Positions 27,201 to 35,869 of a stretch of DNA of 59,228 nucleotides are shown here, one piece after another. Numbering within the stretch: the stretch's first letter is position 1; each line of letters begins with the position of its first letter. The notes under the pieces were generated by a model. The model saw only the letters and a list, made by a program, of their open reading frames with translations, was not told the origin of the DNA and searched no databases. This stretch comes from a bacterium (lineage in GTDB: Bacteria > Myxococcota_A > Bradymonadia > UBA7976 > UBA1532). Location of the stretch: contig JAUHYW010000069.1 in assembly GCA_030426085.1 (NCBI GenBank), forward strand, positions 1-59,228, written 5' to 3'. The position numbers and the translations under genes were made by a program.

Positions 27201-29110
27201 TGCTCGCCCTGCTGCTCGTCGGCCTGCTGGCGCCCCCGCCGGCCGAGCCATCGCCCCAGACGCTGGTCTATTACAACGCCCGCATGGCGCTGCGCGAGGG
27301 CCGGCCGCTGGAGGCCGTCGAGCTGTGGCTGCTGCGCAACGCCATCGCCAGCGAGACCGGGCGGGTGAGCGCGTACGACGTCGACCTGCGCTCGAACACC
27401 TGGGCCGCGCTGGGCGCGCTGGGCTTCTGCCCCGACGGGCTGCCGGCCGACGACGACGGGGTCGGGCTGTGGCCGGTGGCGATGCACAACTGGACCGTGC
27501 GCAACCGCCGCCCGGCGCCGCCCGACAGCGAAGCGGCGCCGTTCGACGCCTTCGAGGTCGGCCGGCAGCAGCGGTGGGTCTCGCTGAACGACGTGCTCGA
27601 CGCCGACGAGCTGAAGGCGGTGAAGCTGCGCCGCACCGAGTGCTGGTGGGGCAACCGGCTGGTGACCCGGGTCGCGCTGCCGTGGACCGAGCTGACCGAC
27701 AGCCGGGTGGCCGCCGAGGTGATGCGGGCGCTCTTGCGGGAGGCGCTGACGACGCTCGATCGGGGGCGCACGGTGGGGCTGGCGGCGATCGAGGCCCGCA
27801 TCTTCGACCTCGAGCTGCGCATCACCGGCCTCGGGGCCCGCGCCCGGCGGCGGGCCCGGCGGGAGGCGGTGATCGAGGGCCGCCGCCGGGGCCTGAGCCG
27901 GGACGAGCTGAGCGCGCTGGGGCGGGACGCGGCGCCGACGATCGCGCCCGACAGCGTGCCCGGCCGCATCCTGCGCCGCAGCCTCGCCTGGAGCGCCGAG
28001 GAGTGGATGACCCTCTCCCCCGAGCGCCGGCAGTATCTCTTCGGGCACGCCATGCGCTCGGCCGGCGCGATGACCCCCCCGCCGGACATGGCCGCCAGCC
28101 GGCGGCTGATCCTGAAGGTGATCGATCAGCTCATCGAGCGGCGGGCCGGCGCCGAGATCGGCGGCTGGATCGCGCACCTGGGGTCGGACGAGGCCAGCCG
28201 GCGCCTGGTGTGGGCCGGCGACCGCGGCGCGGGCCTGCTGAGCCTCGACGCGGAGTCCGGCTTCCGCGAGCGGGCCCCCATCGCGCTGCACCGGGGCGTC
28301 GATCAGCTCGCCCGGGGCGACCTGCCGGGGTCGCTGCGCACGCTGGCCCTGGCGCTGAAGTGGTCCGAGACCTCCCGGGCCGGCGACGCGGCGCGCAACC
28401 TCGCCCGGCGCTGGCTCTCGTTCGTCGCCGCGCAGTTCCGGGTGACCGACGGCCTGCTGACGATGCTGCGCACGGTGGTGCCCCGGACCGACTTCACCGC
28501 GGTGCTCGAAGACCAGCTCTGGCACGCGGCGCTCAACGCGGACGGCGCGTCGTTCGACCGCTGCCTACGGCATCAGGTGGGGCGGGGCGCGCTGGTGCAG
28601 CGCAGCGCGCTCTTGCGGCCGCTGGCCGACGGGGACGGGGGCGCCTTCGCGACGCAGGTGATCGCCGCGATCGACGAGTCGCCCTACTTCGCGGTGCGCT
28701 TCCTGGGGCAGTTCCTCGACCGGCTCGCGGCGCAGGAGACCGCGGTCCGGGCCCGCTACGTGCCCGTGCTGCGCCCGCTGAAGGATCGGCTCGAGCGGCT
28801 GCTGGCCGAGGATCAGAGCGGGCGCGGGCAGCGGCGGGTGCAGGGGCTCGTCGACCGCATGCGGGCCATCATCGACGGGCTGGTGCCGATGCCCGACGAC
28901 GCCTCCGAGGCCGACCGGGCCCACGGGCTGTCGGCCGATCGCGCGCTGTACGTGGGCAGCGTGCGGGTCGCGCCCTCCGACCCGCTGCCGTGGCCCTTCC
29001 GGGTGCCGATCGTGCAGGCCCCGTCGGTTTTCCTGCCGCTCGAGCTGCGCCCCGAGGAGTGGCGGATCGACGGCCGACGGGTCTTCGGCTGGCGGGTGCA
29101 GGAGCCATGA
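27200..29110 (+). CDS. Secreted helical protein of unknown function
   Basis: 636 aa. A short N-terminal hydrophobic segment (LALLLVGLLAPPP) looks like a signal peptide. The mature part is mostly helical, with Arg/Ala-rich stretches that may form a coiled coil (about 195-235: AAIEARIFDLELRITGLG) and TPR-like helices. Conserved-looking aromatic patches include ECWWGNRL. The gene starts inside the stop codon of the barrel gene (TGATG) and overlaps the next gene by ATGA. I recognise no family. Confidence 0.72.
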   Translation: MLALLLVGLLAPPPAEPSPQTLVYYNARMALREGRPLEAVELWLLRNAIASETGRVSAYDVDLRSNTWAALGALGFCPDGLPADDDGVGLWPVAMHNWTVRNRRPAPPDSEAAPFDAFEVGRQQRWVSLNDVLDADELKAVKLRRTECWWGNRLVTRVALPWTELTDSRVAAEVMRALLREALTTLDRGRTVGLAAIEARIFDLELRITGLGARARRRARREAVIEGRRRGLSRDELSALGRDAAPTIAPDSVPGRILRRSLAWSAEEWMTLSPERRQYLFGHAMRSAGAMTPPPDMAASRRLILKVIDQLIERRAGAEIGGWIAHLGSDEASRRLVWAGDRGAGLLSLDAESGFRERAPIALHRGVDQLARGDLPGSLRTLALALKWSETSRAGDAARNLARRWLSFVAAQFRVTDGLLTMLRTVVPRTDFTAVLEDQLWHAALNADGASFDRCLRHQVGRGALVQRSALLRPLADGDGGAFATQVIAAIDESPYFAVRFLGQFLDRLAAQETAVRARYVPVLRPLKDRLERLLAEDQSGRGQRRVQGLVDRMRAIIDGLVPMPDDASEADRAHGLSADRALYVGSVRVAPSDPLPWPFRVPIVQAPSVFLPLELRPEEWRIDGRRVFGWRVQEP

Positions 29111-29772
29111 GCCGGCCGTCCCCCCGCGAGGCGCGCCGGGCGGCCCGGCGGCTGATGAAGCAGCGGCGGGCCGAGGTGAAGGCCCGGCTGGCGGCGGCCC
29201 GGGCGCCGGCCGATCGGGCCCGGCGGCGGCGCAGCCTGCGGCGGCGGCTGGCGCTGCTGGCGATCCTGCTGTTGATCTACCTGCTGCTGCGGAGCTGCGA
29301 CTGCGACGACCCGCCGGGGGCCGGTCCGATCGCCGACATGGGCCCCGACGCGGCGGCGATGGCCGACGACATGGGGCCCGACGCCGCCCGGCTGCGCCCC
29401 CGGAAGAAGGCCGCGAAGCCGCGCCCCATCGAGGCCCCCATCCGGGGCACCGGGCGCCCGACCTTCGAGAACCCGACCCCCGCGCCACCGGACTGGCTCG
29501 TCGCCCTGCGCATCCAGGTCTCGGCCCGCGGCCCGCGGCTGGCCCGGTGCTTCGAGGGCGCCGACCGGCCCGGCGCGCTGCGGTGGAGCGCCCGGGTCGA
29601 CATCCCCCGGGGCGTGGTCTCGGATCACGACTTCGAGCCGGTGCTGGACGGGGCCGATCTGTCCAAGGACCTGCGGCGGTGCCTGATCGGCGTGCTGGCC
29701 GATCCGCGGTATCATCTGCCGCCGGCCCCCGAGGCGGGCCAGCCGCGTATCTCCATCGTCGTCGAGTTCTGA
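29107..29772 (+). CDS. Inner-membrane protein with AgmX/PglI-like (TonB-like) C-terminal domain
   Basis: 221 aa. An Arg-rich cytoplasmic N-terminus leads to one membrane helix (LALLAILLLIYLLLRSC). A periplasmic Pro/Asp stalk contains two GPDAA units. The C-terminal 90 residues (LARCFEGADRPGALRWSARV, then GVVSDHDFEPVLDG, a second Cys in RRCLIGVL, and a final strand) follow the AgmX/PglI C-terminal pattern of two cysteines around a G.V segment. That domain is common in Myxococcota and related to energy-transducing TonB proteins. No ExbB/ExbD pair is adjacent. It may couple inner and outer membranes for the barrel protein of the same operon. Confidence 0.75.
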   Translation: MSRPSPREARRAARRLMKQRRAEVKARLAAARAPADRARRRRSLRRRLALLAILLLIYLLLRSCDCDDPPGAGPIADMGPDAAAMADDMGPDAARLRPRKKAAKPRPIEAPIRGTGRPTFENPTPAPPDWLVALRIQVSARGPRLARCFEGADRPGALRWSARVDIPRGVVSDHDFEPVLDGADLSKDLRRCLIGVLADPRYHLPPAPEAGQPRISIVVEF

Positions 29773-29791
29773 CCCGGGGAGGGAGCCAGCC

Positions 29792-30541
29792 ATGGATCCG
29801 GCGTTCTTCGAACTGCACAGCGGCCTCGAGCGGGAGGGGCCGGGCAGCGAGGCGAGCACCCGCGAGGCCCTCGCCCGATGCGGGCCGCTGCCCGACGCGC
29901 CGCGGGTGGTCGACATGGGCTGCGGGCCGGGCGCGTCGGCGATCACCCTGGCCCGGGCGCTGCCCGACGCCCGGATCGTCGCGGTCGACACCCACGGGCC
30001 GTTCCTCGACGCGCTCACCGCCCGGGCGGCCGCGGCCGGGGTGGGGGATCGGATCGAGACCTGGCACGGCTCGATGCTCGACTACCGCCCGCCGGAGCCG
30101 GTCGATCTGTTCTGGAGCGAGGGCGCGGCCTACAGCGTCGGCGTCGAGGCGGCGCTGAAGGCGTGGCGCCCGCTCGGCGCGCCGGGCGCTCGGGTGGGGT
30201 TGAGCGAGCTGGTGTGGCTGTCGGCCGATCCGCCGCCCGCGCTGCGGGCGACCTTGCAGGTGGAGTATCCCCCGATGGGTGATCGGGAGACCCTGCGAGC
30301 CCGGGTCGCCTCGGCCGGGTGGCGCCCGATGAGCGACGTCGTCCTGCCGGCGCGGGACTGGGCCAACTACTACGGGCCGTTGAAGGCGCGGGCGGCGGCG
30401 ATGCGCTCGCGGGCCGTGGATGATCCGGCGATGGCGGCCGTGCTCGACGAGGCCGACGCCGAGGCGGCGCTGTACGCGGCGCACGGCGCGGACTATGGCT
30501 ATGCCTTCATCGTCGCCGAGCTGCCCGGGGGGTCGCCGTGA
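29792..30541 (+). CDS. Class I SAM-dependent methyltransferase
   Basis: 249 aa. The SAM-binding motif I is VVDMGCGPGASAITLA. Acidic loop RIVAVDTHG and motif II-like FWSEGAAYSVG follow. RBS GGGAGG upstream. The fold is UbiE/Methyltransf_11-like and the substrate is unknown. It is 19 bases after the AgmX-like gene and coupled by TGATG to the next small secreted protein. Confidence 0.85.
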   Translation: MDPAFFELHSGLEREGPGSEASTREALARCGPLPDAPRVVDMGCGPGASAITLARALPDARIVAVDTHGPFLDALTARAAAAGVGDRIETWHGSMLDYRPPEPVDLFWSEGAAYSVGVEAALKAWRPLGAPGARVGLSELVWLSADPPPALRATLQVEYPPMGDRETLRARVASAGWRPMSDVVLPARDWANYYGPLKARAAAMRSRAVDDPAMAAVLDEADAEAALYAAHGADYGYAFIVAELPGGSP

Positions 30542-31086
30542 TGGGATATCGAGATGTGATGCGCGCCCTGTGTGTCGTGGGTGTGATGACCGGGGGGATG
30601 GCGATGGCCGAGCCGAAGGCGCCCGGCGAGGGGCTGACCAAGCGCCCGCTGCCGCCGGCCACCTGGGCCGACGGCCCGAGCGTCGCCGAGCGCGCCGCCC
30701 TCGACGCGTGGCTCGCCGGGCTGGCGACCGAAGCGCGGGTGCGGCTGCCGGTCGCGATCACCCGGGGCCCCCTCGGCGGCGTGCAGCGGGCGACGCTGTA
30801 TGGCACCGCGAAGGGTGACGATCCGGGCGTCCGGCTGAGCCTGGACGACAGCCGGATGGGCATCGCGCTGACCACCCACCTGCGCGACCTGTGCGGTGAG
30901 GGATCGACGTGCGCGCTGTGGATCGACGGGCGGTGGCGGCCGGAGCCGGTGATGCCCTCGCTCACCGTCGACGCCGGCACCCCGGTCGCGGTCCGCAGGG
31001 TGGGCCCGGTGGTCGACCCGGCGAAGCCCGCCCGGCCGGCGCGGGCGGCGCCCCCGGGCGCCAAGGGCCCGGCGAAGCCGAAGTGA
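30541..31086 (+). CDS. Small secreted protein of unknown function
   Basis: 181 aa from the ATG at 30541 (GTG at 30538 is an alternative). Signal peptide (ALCVVGVMTGGMAMA) followed by a mature domain of about 120 residues with CGEGSTC in the second half and a Pro/Ala/Lys tail (DPAKPARPARAAPPGAK). No family recognised. It starts in the stop of the methyltransferase gene and converges on the barrel gene, leaving 16 bases between stops. Confidence 0.72.
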   Translation: MGYRDVMRALCVVGVMTGGMAMAEPKAPGEGLTKRPLPPATWADGPSVAERAALDAWLAGLATEARVRLPVAITRGPLGGVQRATLYGTAKGDDPGVRLSLDDSRMGIALTTHLRDLCGEGSTCALWIDGRWRPEPVMPSLTVDAGTPVAVRRVGPVVDPAKPARPARAAPPGAKGPAKPK

Positions 31087-31102
31087 GCCGCGGTTCGGGC
31101 CC

Positions 31103-31942
31103 TCACAGCCCGGCGTAGGTCAGCCCCAGGCTCAGCGAGAAGAAGCTCAGCCAGTTCTCGTTGTAGTTGTCCCCCGGGTTGTCGTCGTCCTCGCCGCCGC
31201 CCGACGCCCCGCCGCCCAGCCAGCGCAGGTTGAGGAAGGCCTCGACGTCCCGGGGCAGCTCGAGCCCGGCCCGCAGGCTGGCGTCGACGATGGCCCCCTC
31301 GACGTCGGTCTCGCCCCCGTTGAGGTACTTGATCGGGGCGTAGAACCCGTCGACCTCGACCCCGACGAACGCCCCGTCGGCGAAGCCCTGCCGCCAGCGC
31401 AGCTTGATGACCGGCACCGGGCCGACGTCCCGCCGGCTGCGGAAGGCGGGGCCGTCGAGCTGCTCGAACTCGATGGTGGCGTTGCGGAGCTGGAGCGACA
31501 GCCCGACCGCCAGCTCGTCCCGGCCGGCGGTGAAGTCGTACATGTAGCTGATACGGGCGAACGGGAAGCTGTAGGTCGAGCGCACCGCTGCGCCCTCGGG
31601 GAAGACCTGATCGTCGATGGTCAGATCGCGGGCCAGGGTGCGGGTCGAGACGATCTCGAGCGGCTGGTAGAGCAGGGTGATGACGTGGTGCTCGCCGAGG
31701 TAGACGTCGGCCGAGGCCCGGGCGAACGGCACCAGGTTCTCCTGGCCCAGATCGTCGATGTAGTCGATGTCGCTGCCGTCCCGGTCGAGCTTGATGGTGT
31801 GATGGCCGACCCACAGGCTGCCCAGCTCGGCGTGCAGGTCGAGCCGCCAGGGGGGCGGATCCCCGTCGGGCGCGGCGAGCGCGGGGGCGGCGAGGGCCAG
31901 GGTGAACAAGGCGGCGAGCAACGTCCGGGGGTCGTGGCGCAT
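31103..31942 (-). CDS. Predicted outer-membrane beta-barrel protein
   Basis: 279 aa. ATG 31942 is selected because GGAGA lies eight bases upstream and a clean signal peptide follows (TLLAALFTLALAAPALA). The mature protein is a series of amphipathic strands (VPFARASADVYLGEHHVITL; YSFPFARISYMYDF; LAVGLSLQLRNATIEF) with an acidic, Gly/Asn-rich loop near the C-terminus, and ends FFSLSLGLTYAGL. Likely a porin-like or surface barrel; substrate unknown. Divergent from the small membrane protein at 32011. Confidence 0.82.
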   Translation of the reverse strand: MRHDPRTLLAALFTLALAAPALAAPDGDPPPWRLDLHAELGSLWVGHHTIKLDRDGSDIDYIDDLGQENLVPFARASADVYLGEHHVITLLYQPLEIVSTRTLARDLTIDDQVFPEGAAVRSTYSFPFARISYMYDFTAGRDELAVGLSLQLRNATIEFEQLDGPAFRSRRDVGPVPVIKLRWRQGFADGAFVGVEVDGFYAPIKYLNGGETDVEGAIVDASLRAGLELPRDVEAFLNLRWLGGGASGGGEDDDNPGDNYNENWLSFFSLSLGLTYAGL

Positions 31943-32010
31943 CGTGTGGTCTCCGCGGTGGGTGCCCCATCGTGATGCAGCGCCCGCCTCGCGGGTCACG
32001 GAGGTGAAGC

Positions 32011-32610
32011 ATGGGGCGCGCCGCCCGCCGCCGACGCCGCCACGGACCGATCGCCGGCCCGGTGCGCCACACCGGCCCCGCCGATCAGATCGCCGGCGCC
32101 CGCTGGGCCCGGCGGGACGCGGCCTCGCTGACCTTCTACACCCTGCCGTGGCCGGTGTGGCTCAGCGCGCTGTTCATGGTGGCGATCGGGATCTGGGTCG
32201 GCCTCTCGGCCTGGGCCGAGCGCAACCTGTTCGGGGTCGCGGGGGTGATGTTCTTCATCTTCGCCGGCTGGATCGTGCGCAAGGCGCCCCGGGAGCGCAC
32301 CGTCCTCCAGCGCGACCCGGGCGAGCTGCGTATCGAGGAGGGCCTGCTGCGCATCCGGCCTCGGCGGGTGGTGCCGTTCGGCGAGATCGACGGCTTCGTG
32401 GTCGAGCACAACCGCGCCCGCAACCTGTATCGGGTGGTCGCCGTCTCCGGCGAGGCGCGGGTGCCCATCGGGCGCTCGTTCGTCGACGAGGCCGAGGTGG
32501 TGCAGCGGGTCGACGCCCTCGGCGAGTGGATGGGGGTCGGCGGGCCGCCGGTCGACCCCCGGCTCGACGAGGACGAGGACGACGACGACGAGGGGCCCGA
32601 AGACGGGTAG
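32011..32610 (+). CDS. Small inner-membrane protein, two membrane helices
   Basis: 199 aa. An Arg-rich N-terminus precedes two adjacent helices (WLSALFMVAIGIWVGLSAW; LFGVAGVMFFIFAGWIV). The remaining 100 residues look like a small beta domain of the bPH/PH-like kind (ELRIEEGLLRIRPRRVVPFG, then VVAVSGEARVPIG) and end in a strongly acidic tail. GGAGG seven bases upstream of ATG. Function unknown. Confidence 0.75.
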   Translation: MGRAARRRRRHGPIAGPVRHTGPADQIAGARWARRDAASLTFYTLPWPVWLSALFMVAIGIWVGLSAWAERNLFGVAGVMFFIFAGWIVRKAPRERTVLQRDPGELRIEEGLLRIRPRRVVPFGEIDGFVVEHNRARNLYRVVAVSGEARVPIGRSFVDEAEVVQRVDALGEWMGVGGPPVDPRLDEDEDDDDEGPEDG

Positions 32611-32620
32611 GGGGCCGGCG

Positions 32621-33058
32621 CTACTGGCGCTGGATCCACATGCGCAGGGCGGTGCCCCCGGCCAGCAGCAGCAGCACGACCAGGCCCCCCAGCACGCCCA
32701 GGAAGTGCGGGCGGGCGAGCGGCAGCGCGCCCCGCCGCCGCAGGTGGAGCGTCCAGATCAGCGCCGCGAGCACCAGCGCGGTCGAGATGCCCGGCGGGAT
32801 CACCGCCCACCACTGCGGGTCGTCGGTCAGGAAGCCGAAGGGGAACACCGCCACCACCGCCGCCAGCGCGAAGAGCACCAGCGCGCCGGGCCCGAGCAGC
32901 AGGGTCAGCGGGTCGGGCGGCGCCGGCTCGGGTTCGGGCTCGGGTTCGGGCGGCTTGATGCGCAGCGGGCCGGTGTAGCCCCGGGGGCCGAGGGTCGATC
33001 GCCGACGAGGGCCGCGGGTGTCGCCCGGCGCGCCCCCGCCCGGCTCATCCGCGGACAT
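32621..33058 (-). CDS. Small inner-membrane protein, three membrane helices
   Basis: 145 aa. A Pro/Glu-rich N-terminal tail (PPEPEPEPEPAPPDP) precedes three hydrophobic segments (GPGALVLFALAAVVAVFPFG; ISTALVLAALIWTLHL; FLGVLGGLVVLLLLAGGTAL). It overlaps the upstream gene by 14 bases. No family recognised. Confidence 0.72.
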   Translation of the reverse strand: MSADEPGGGAPGDTRGPRRRSTLGPRGYTGPLRIKPPEPEPEPEPAPPDPLTLLLGPGALVLFALAAVVAVFPFGFLTDDPQWWAVIPPGISTALVLAALIWTLHLRRRGALPLARPHFLGVLGGLVVLLLLAGGTALRMWIQRQ

Positions 33059-33656
33059 CGCCCGCGCTCGCTTCGGCCGGGCTCGACGGGGGGATCTCTT
33101 CGGGCGCCTGCCCCTCGGGCACCTGGGGATCGGCCGGCATCCGGTCGCCGATCAGCCCCAGCACGTAGAACACGATGAGCGTCAGCAGGCCCCAGCCGAG
33201 CCCCACGACGACCCCCGCGTCGACGATGCCCCGCCACGGCTGGTCGAGCGCCCGCACCAGCGCCACGAGGCCGGCGACCGCCAGCAGCACCACCCACGCC
33301 GCGATGAGCACCCGCCGGGTCGCCCCGAAGAAGCCCATGCAGAACAGCGGCGCGAGCGCCACCCGCAGCGGCGTGGGGTTGTGCCCGAGGTACAGCGCCC
33401 GGGCGGCGGTGCGGGGTGAGAAGCGCTTCTGGAAGCCGCGGTAGCCCTCGGCGTAGGCGTTGAAGGCCGTCCAGCCGATCATGATCGCCCAGTGCCACGC
33501 CTCGAGCGAACCGTCGGCGATGGGTTCGATGGCCAGCGGCGTCAGCCGCCACAGCGCCGAGCCGATGATCAGCACGACGCCGATCATGCCCCACAAGGAG
33601 ATGAGGGTCGCCGAGGGGCTGCGCTGGGTGGCGGGTGCGTGCATCGGCGCCACCAT
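33045..33656 (-). CDS. Membrane protein with four predicted helices
   Basis: 203 aa from ATG 33656; an internal ATG at 33644 is an alternative. Hydrophobic segments: TLISLWGMIGVVLIIGSALW, an amphipathic central helix, VLIAAWVVLLAVAGLVALV, and VVVGLGWGLLTLIVFYVLGL. A Pro/Glu-rich tail overlaps the next gene. The much longer minus-strand frame upstream is antisense to the beta-lactamase-fold gene and is not coding. Confidence 0.72.
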   Translation of the reverse strand: MVAPMHAPATQRSPSATLISLWGMIGVVLIIGSALWRLTPLAIEPIADGSLEAWHWAIMIGWTAFNAYAEGYRGFQKRFSPRTAARALYLGHNPTPLRVALAPLFCMGFFGATRRVLIAAWVVLLAVAGLVALVRALDQPWRGIVDAGVVVGLGWGLLTLIVFYVLGLIGDRMPADPQVPEGQAPEEIPPSSPAEASAGDVRG

Positions 33657-33836
33657 ACTCCCGGGCGGGTGCCCGGACAACCGGCTGCCGGCCGAGACGG
33701 GCGCCGGGTCATCGCCCGCGGGGGACCCCGAGCGGCGTCCCCCGGCGCGGCGACCCGCCCGGATGTCGTCTCCGGTTACATCGACGATCGGGTGCCCCGT
33801 ACCGCCGGCCCCCACGCTCGATCGAGGAGGACAGCG

Positions 33837-35675
33837 ATGCACGGGACCTTCGTCCGCGGGGTGTATGGGATCCGCCGCGGCCCGGCCGCGCTCGCCCTGG
33901 CGGCGCTGCTCGCGCTCGGCTGCGACGACGGCGACGCCGACGGCGAGCCCTCGCCGGACGTCGGCGCCGACGTCACCCCCGACGCCGCGCCGCTCGACGC
34001 GCAGCCCCCGGCGGTCGACATGGGCCCCGACCCCGATCTGGCCCCGCCCGACGCGGCGCCGCCGCCCGACCTCGGCCCCGACATGGCCCCCGACGCCGCG
34101 CCGCCGCTCGGCCGCTTCGGGCGGCTCGACGAGTGCATCGACCGGGTGCTCGAGAACTCGTCGGCCACCGGGGCGGCGGTCGCCGTCGTCGAAGACGGCG
34201 CCGTGGTGCACGCCGCCGGCCTCGGCCACCGCAACGACCTCGACGAGACGCCGGTCGAGCCGACGACGCTCTTCCGCTTCGGCTCGACGCTCAAGGGCAT
34301 GACCGCGCTGGCCGTCCTCACCGAGATCGAGGCCGGCCGGCTGACCCCCGACACCCCGGTGGCCGACGTGCTGCCCCCGCTCGCCGAGCACGCCGACCCC
34401 CGGTGGCAGGCGCTGACGGTGCATCACCTGCTGACCCACCAGGGCGGCCTGAGCGACTACATCGACATCCAGGAGCCGGGCGATCCCGACAGCGTGCTGG
34501 GCGAGGTCGTCGAGAGCGCCGAGTTCGCCGAGGCGGCGTACTTCATGGTCGACCCGGGCACCTTCTACAACTACTCCAACCCCAACTTCATGCTCGCCGG
34601 GCGGGTGCTCGAGGTGCTCACCGACGAGGCCTATCGGGCCGCGATCGGGCGGCTGGTCTTCGAGCCGCTGGGCATGCAGCGCACGATGTTCCTGCCCGAA
34701 GACGTGCTGGCCGACGGGGACTACGCCGCGGGGGTGACCGCGGGCGGGCTGCCCGGCACCACCCGCCGGGTGCCGGCCGACGAGTACGACAGCGTGTGGG
34801 TGCGCCCGGCGGGCATGGGCTGGTCGTCGGTGCTCGATCTGGCCCGCTACGCCCAGTACATCGTCGACGGCACGGTGCCCGACGCCATGGACGACTTCGC
34901 CGCGCCGGTCGCGCCCGAGACGTGGACCATCTGGCGGGCGGCGCAGGTGCCGGCGGAGTCGTTCGCGGTGATCAACGAGTACGCCCACGGGCTGCTCATC
35001 CACCGCGGCTTCCGCCTGGGCATGGACTACTACGCGTCGGACGCGGTGGGCCACGGGGGCAACATCCCGGGCTACACCAGCGTGCTGCTCACCGTGCCCG
35101 AGATGGGCATCGGGGCCTCGGTGCTGGCCAACGGCGACGCCCTCAACAACCCGCTGGAGGGCTGCCTGTCGATCGCCCTGGCCACGAGCGAGCACCTGCC
35201 GGCGCCCGCCGCACAGCCCGACAACCGCCCCGATCCGAGCACCTTCGCCGACTACGTGGGCGACTACGTCGGCGGCCCCAACATCGGGCCGATGCAGATC
35301 CGGCAGGCCGACGACGGCGGCCTCGACCTGACGCTGCCGGCGGTGGACGACGCCGGGATCCCCTACGACCCCCGGCTGGTGCCCATCGCCCGGGACATGT
35401 TCGCCATGTCGATCCAGGGCTTGCAGATCCCGCTGAGCGGCATCCGCGAGGCGGAGGGCGAGCCCGTGCGCTACCTGCGCACCCGGTACTTCGTCGGCGC
35501 GCGCCCCGCCGACGAGCCCGTAGAGCCCGTCGAGCCCGAAGAACCGATGGATCCCATGGAGGAAGGCATGCAGAAGCGTCGCCCCACCGTCGACGTCGCC
35601 CGCCTGCGGCGGCAGCTCGAGCGGGCCGCCGTGCTCGCCGAGCCGGCCCCGACCACCGCCCACCCGCTGCGCTGA
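33837..35675 (+). CDS. Lipoprotein with serine beta-lactamase / DD-peptidase fold (PF00144 type)
   Basis: 612 aa. GAGGAGG six bases before the ATG. Lipobox LALGC, then a Pro/Asp stalk (DMGPDPDLAPPDAAPPP). The catalytic triad motifs are intact: SxxK as STLK near residue 150, YSN near 246, and HGG in VGHGGNIPGY. LLTHQGGLSDY and FEPLGMQRTMF support the class C/esterase-like family. After about 470 there is a lipocalin-like beta domain (ADYVGDYVGGPNIGPMQI), common in this family. It probably acts on peptidoglycan peptides or esters in the periplasm rather than on antibiotics. Confidence 0.92.
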   Translation: MHGTFVRGVYGIRRGPAALALAALLALGCDDGDADGEPSPDVGADVTPDAAPLDAQPPAVDMGPDPDLAPPDAAPPPDLGPDMAPDAAPPLGRFGRLDECIDRVLENSSATGAAVAVVEDGAVVHAAGLGHRNDLDETPVEPTTLFRFGSTLKGMTALAVLTEIEAGRLTPDTPVADVLPPLAEHADPRWQALTVHHLLTHQGGLSDYIDIQEPGDPDSVLGEVVESAEFAEAAYFMVDPGTFYNYSNPNFMLAGRVLEVLTDEAYRAAIGRLVFEPLGMQRTMFLPEDVLADGDYAAGVTAGGLPGTTRRVPADEYDSVWVRPAGMGWSSVLDLARYAQYIVDGTVPDAMDDFAAPVAPETWTIWRAAQVPAESFAVINEYAHGLLIHRGFRLGMDYYASDAVGHGGNIPGYTSVLLTVPEMGIGASVLANGDALNNPLEGCLSIALATSEHLPAPAAQPDNRPDPSTFADYVGDYVGGPNIGPMQIRQADDGGLDLTLPAVDDAGIPYDPRLVPIARDMFAMSIQGLQIPLSGIREAEGEPVRYLRTRYFVGARPADEPVEPVEPEEPMDPMEEGMQKRRPTVDVARLRRQLERAAVLAEPAPTTAHPLR

Positions 35676-35869
35676 GCCGGAGGCCGGGCCCGAGAAACCT
35701 CCTGGATTTCAGGGTCTTGCCAGAAAAATCAGAAAAATCCGCCCCGCCGATGACGGATCGCCGAGCTGGCCGCAATACTCCGTCGAGCCGCTGACGCGGT
35801 CCGACGCAACCGAAGCCATGGGTGGCCCGCTGGGTGCCACCCCGATAGACGACGACGGAGGAGTATGCC
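35676..35869. promoter_or_regulatory. AT-richer upstream region of the Cys-rich lipoprotein gene
   Basis: 194 bases. AGAAAAATC occurs twice in direct repeat (35724-35732 and 35733-35741), standing out from the GC-rich surroundings. GAGGAG lies at 35859-35864 before the ATG at 35870. An inverted GGAGG/CCTCC pair just after the beta-lactamase-fold stop could be a weak terminator. Confidence 0.4.

Noticed and set aside
33837-35663. Long minus-strand frame opposite the beta-lactamase-fold gene, open down to 33045
   Set aside because: The part above 33656 is a shadow of a clear lipoprotein with SxxK, YSN and HGG motifs; only 33045-33656 is credible.
33837-35675. Antibiotic-resistance beta-lactamase
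   Set aside because: Motifs fit the broad PF00144 class C/esterase/DD-peptidase family with a C-terminal lipocalin-like domain; resistance cannot be inferred.
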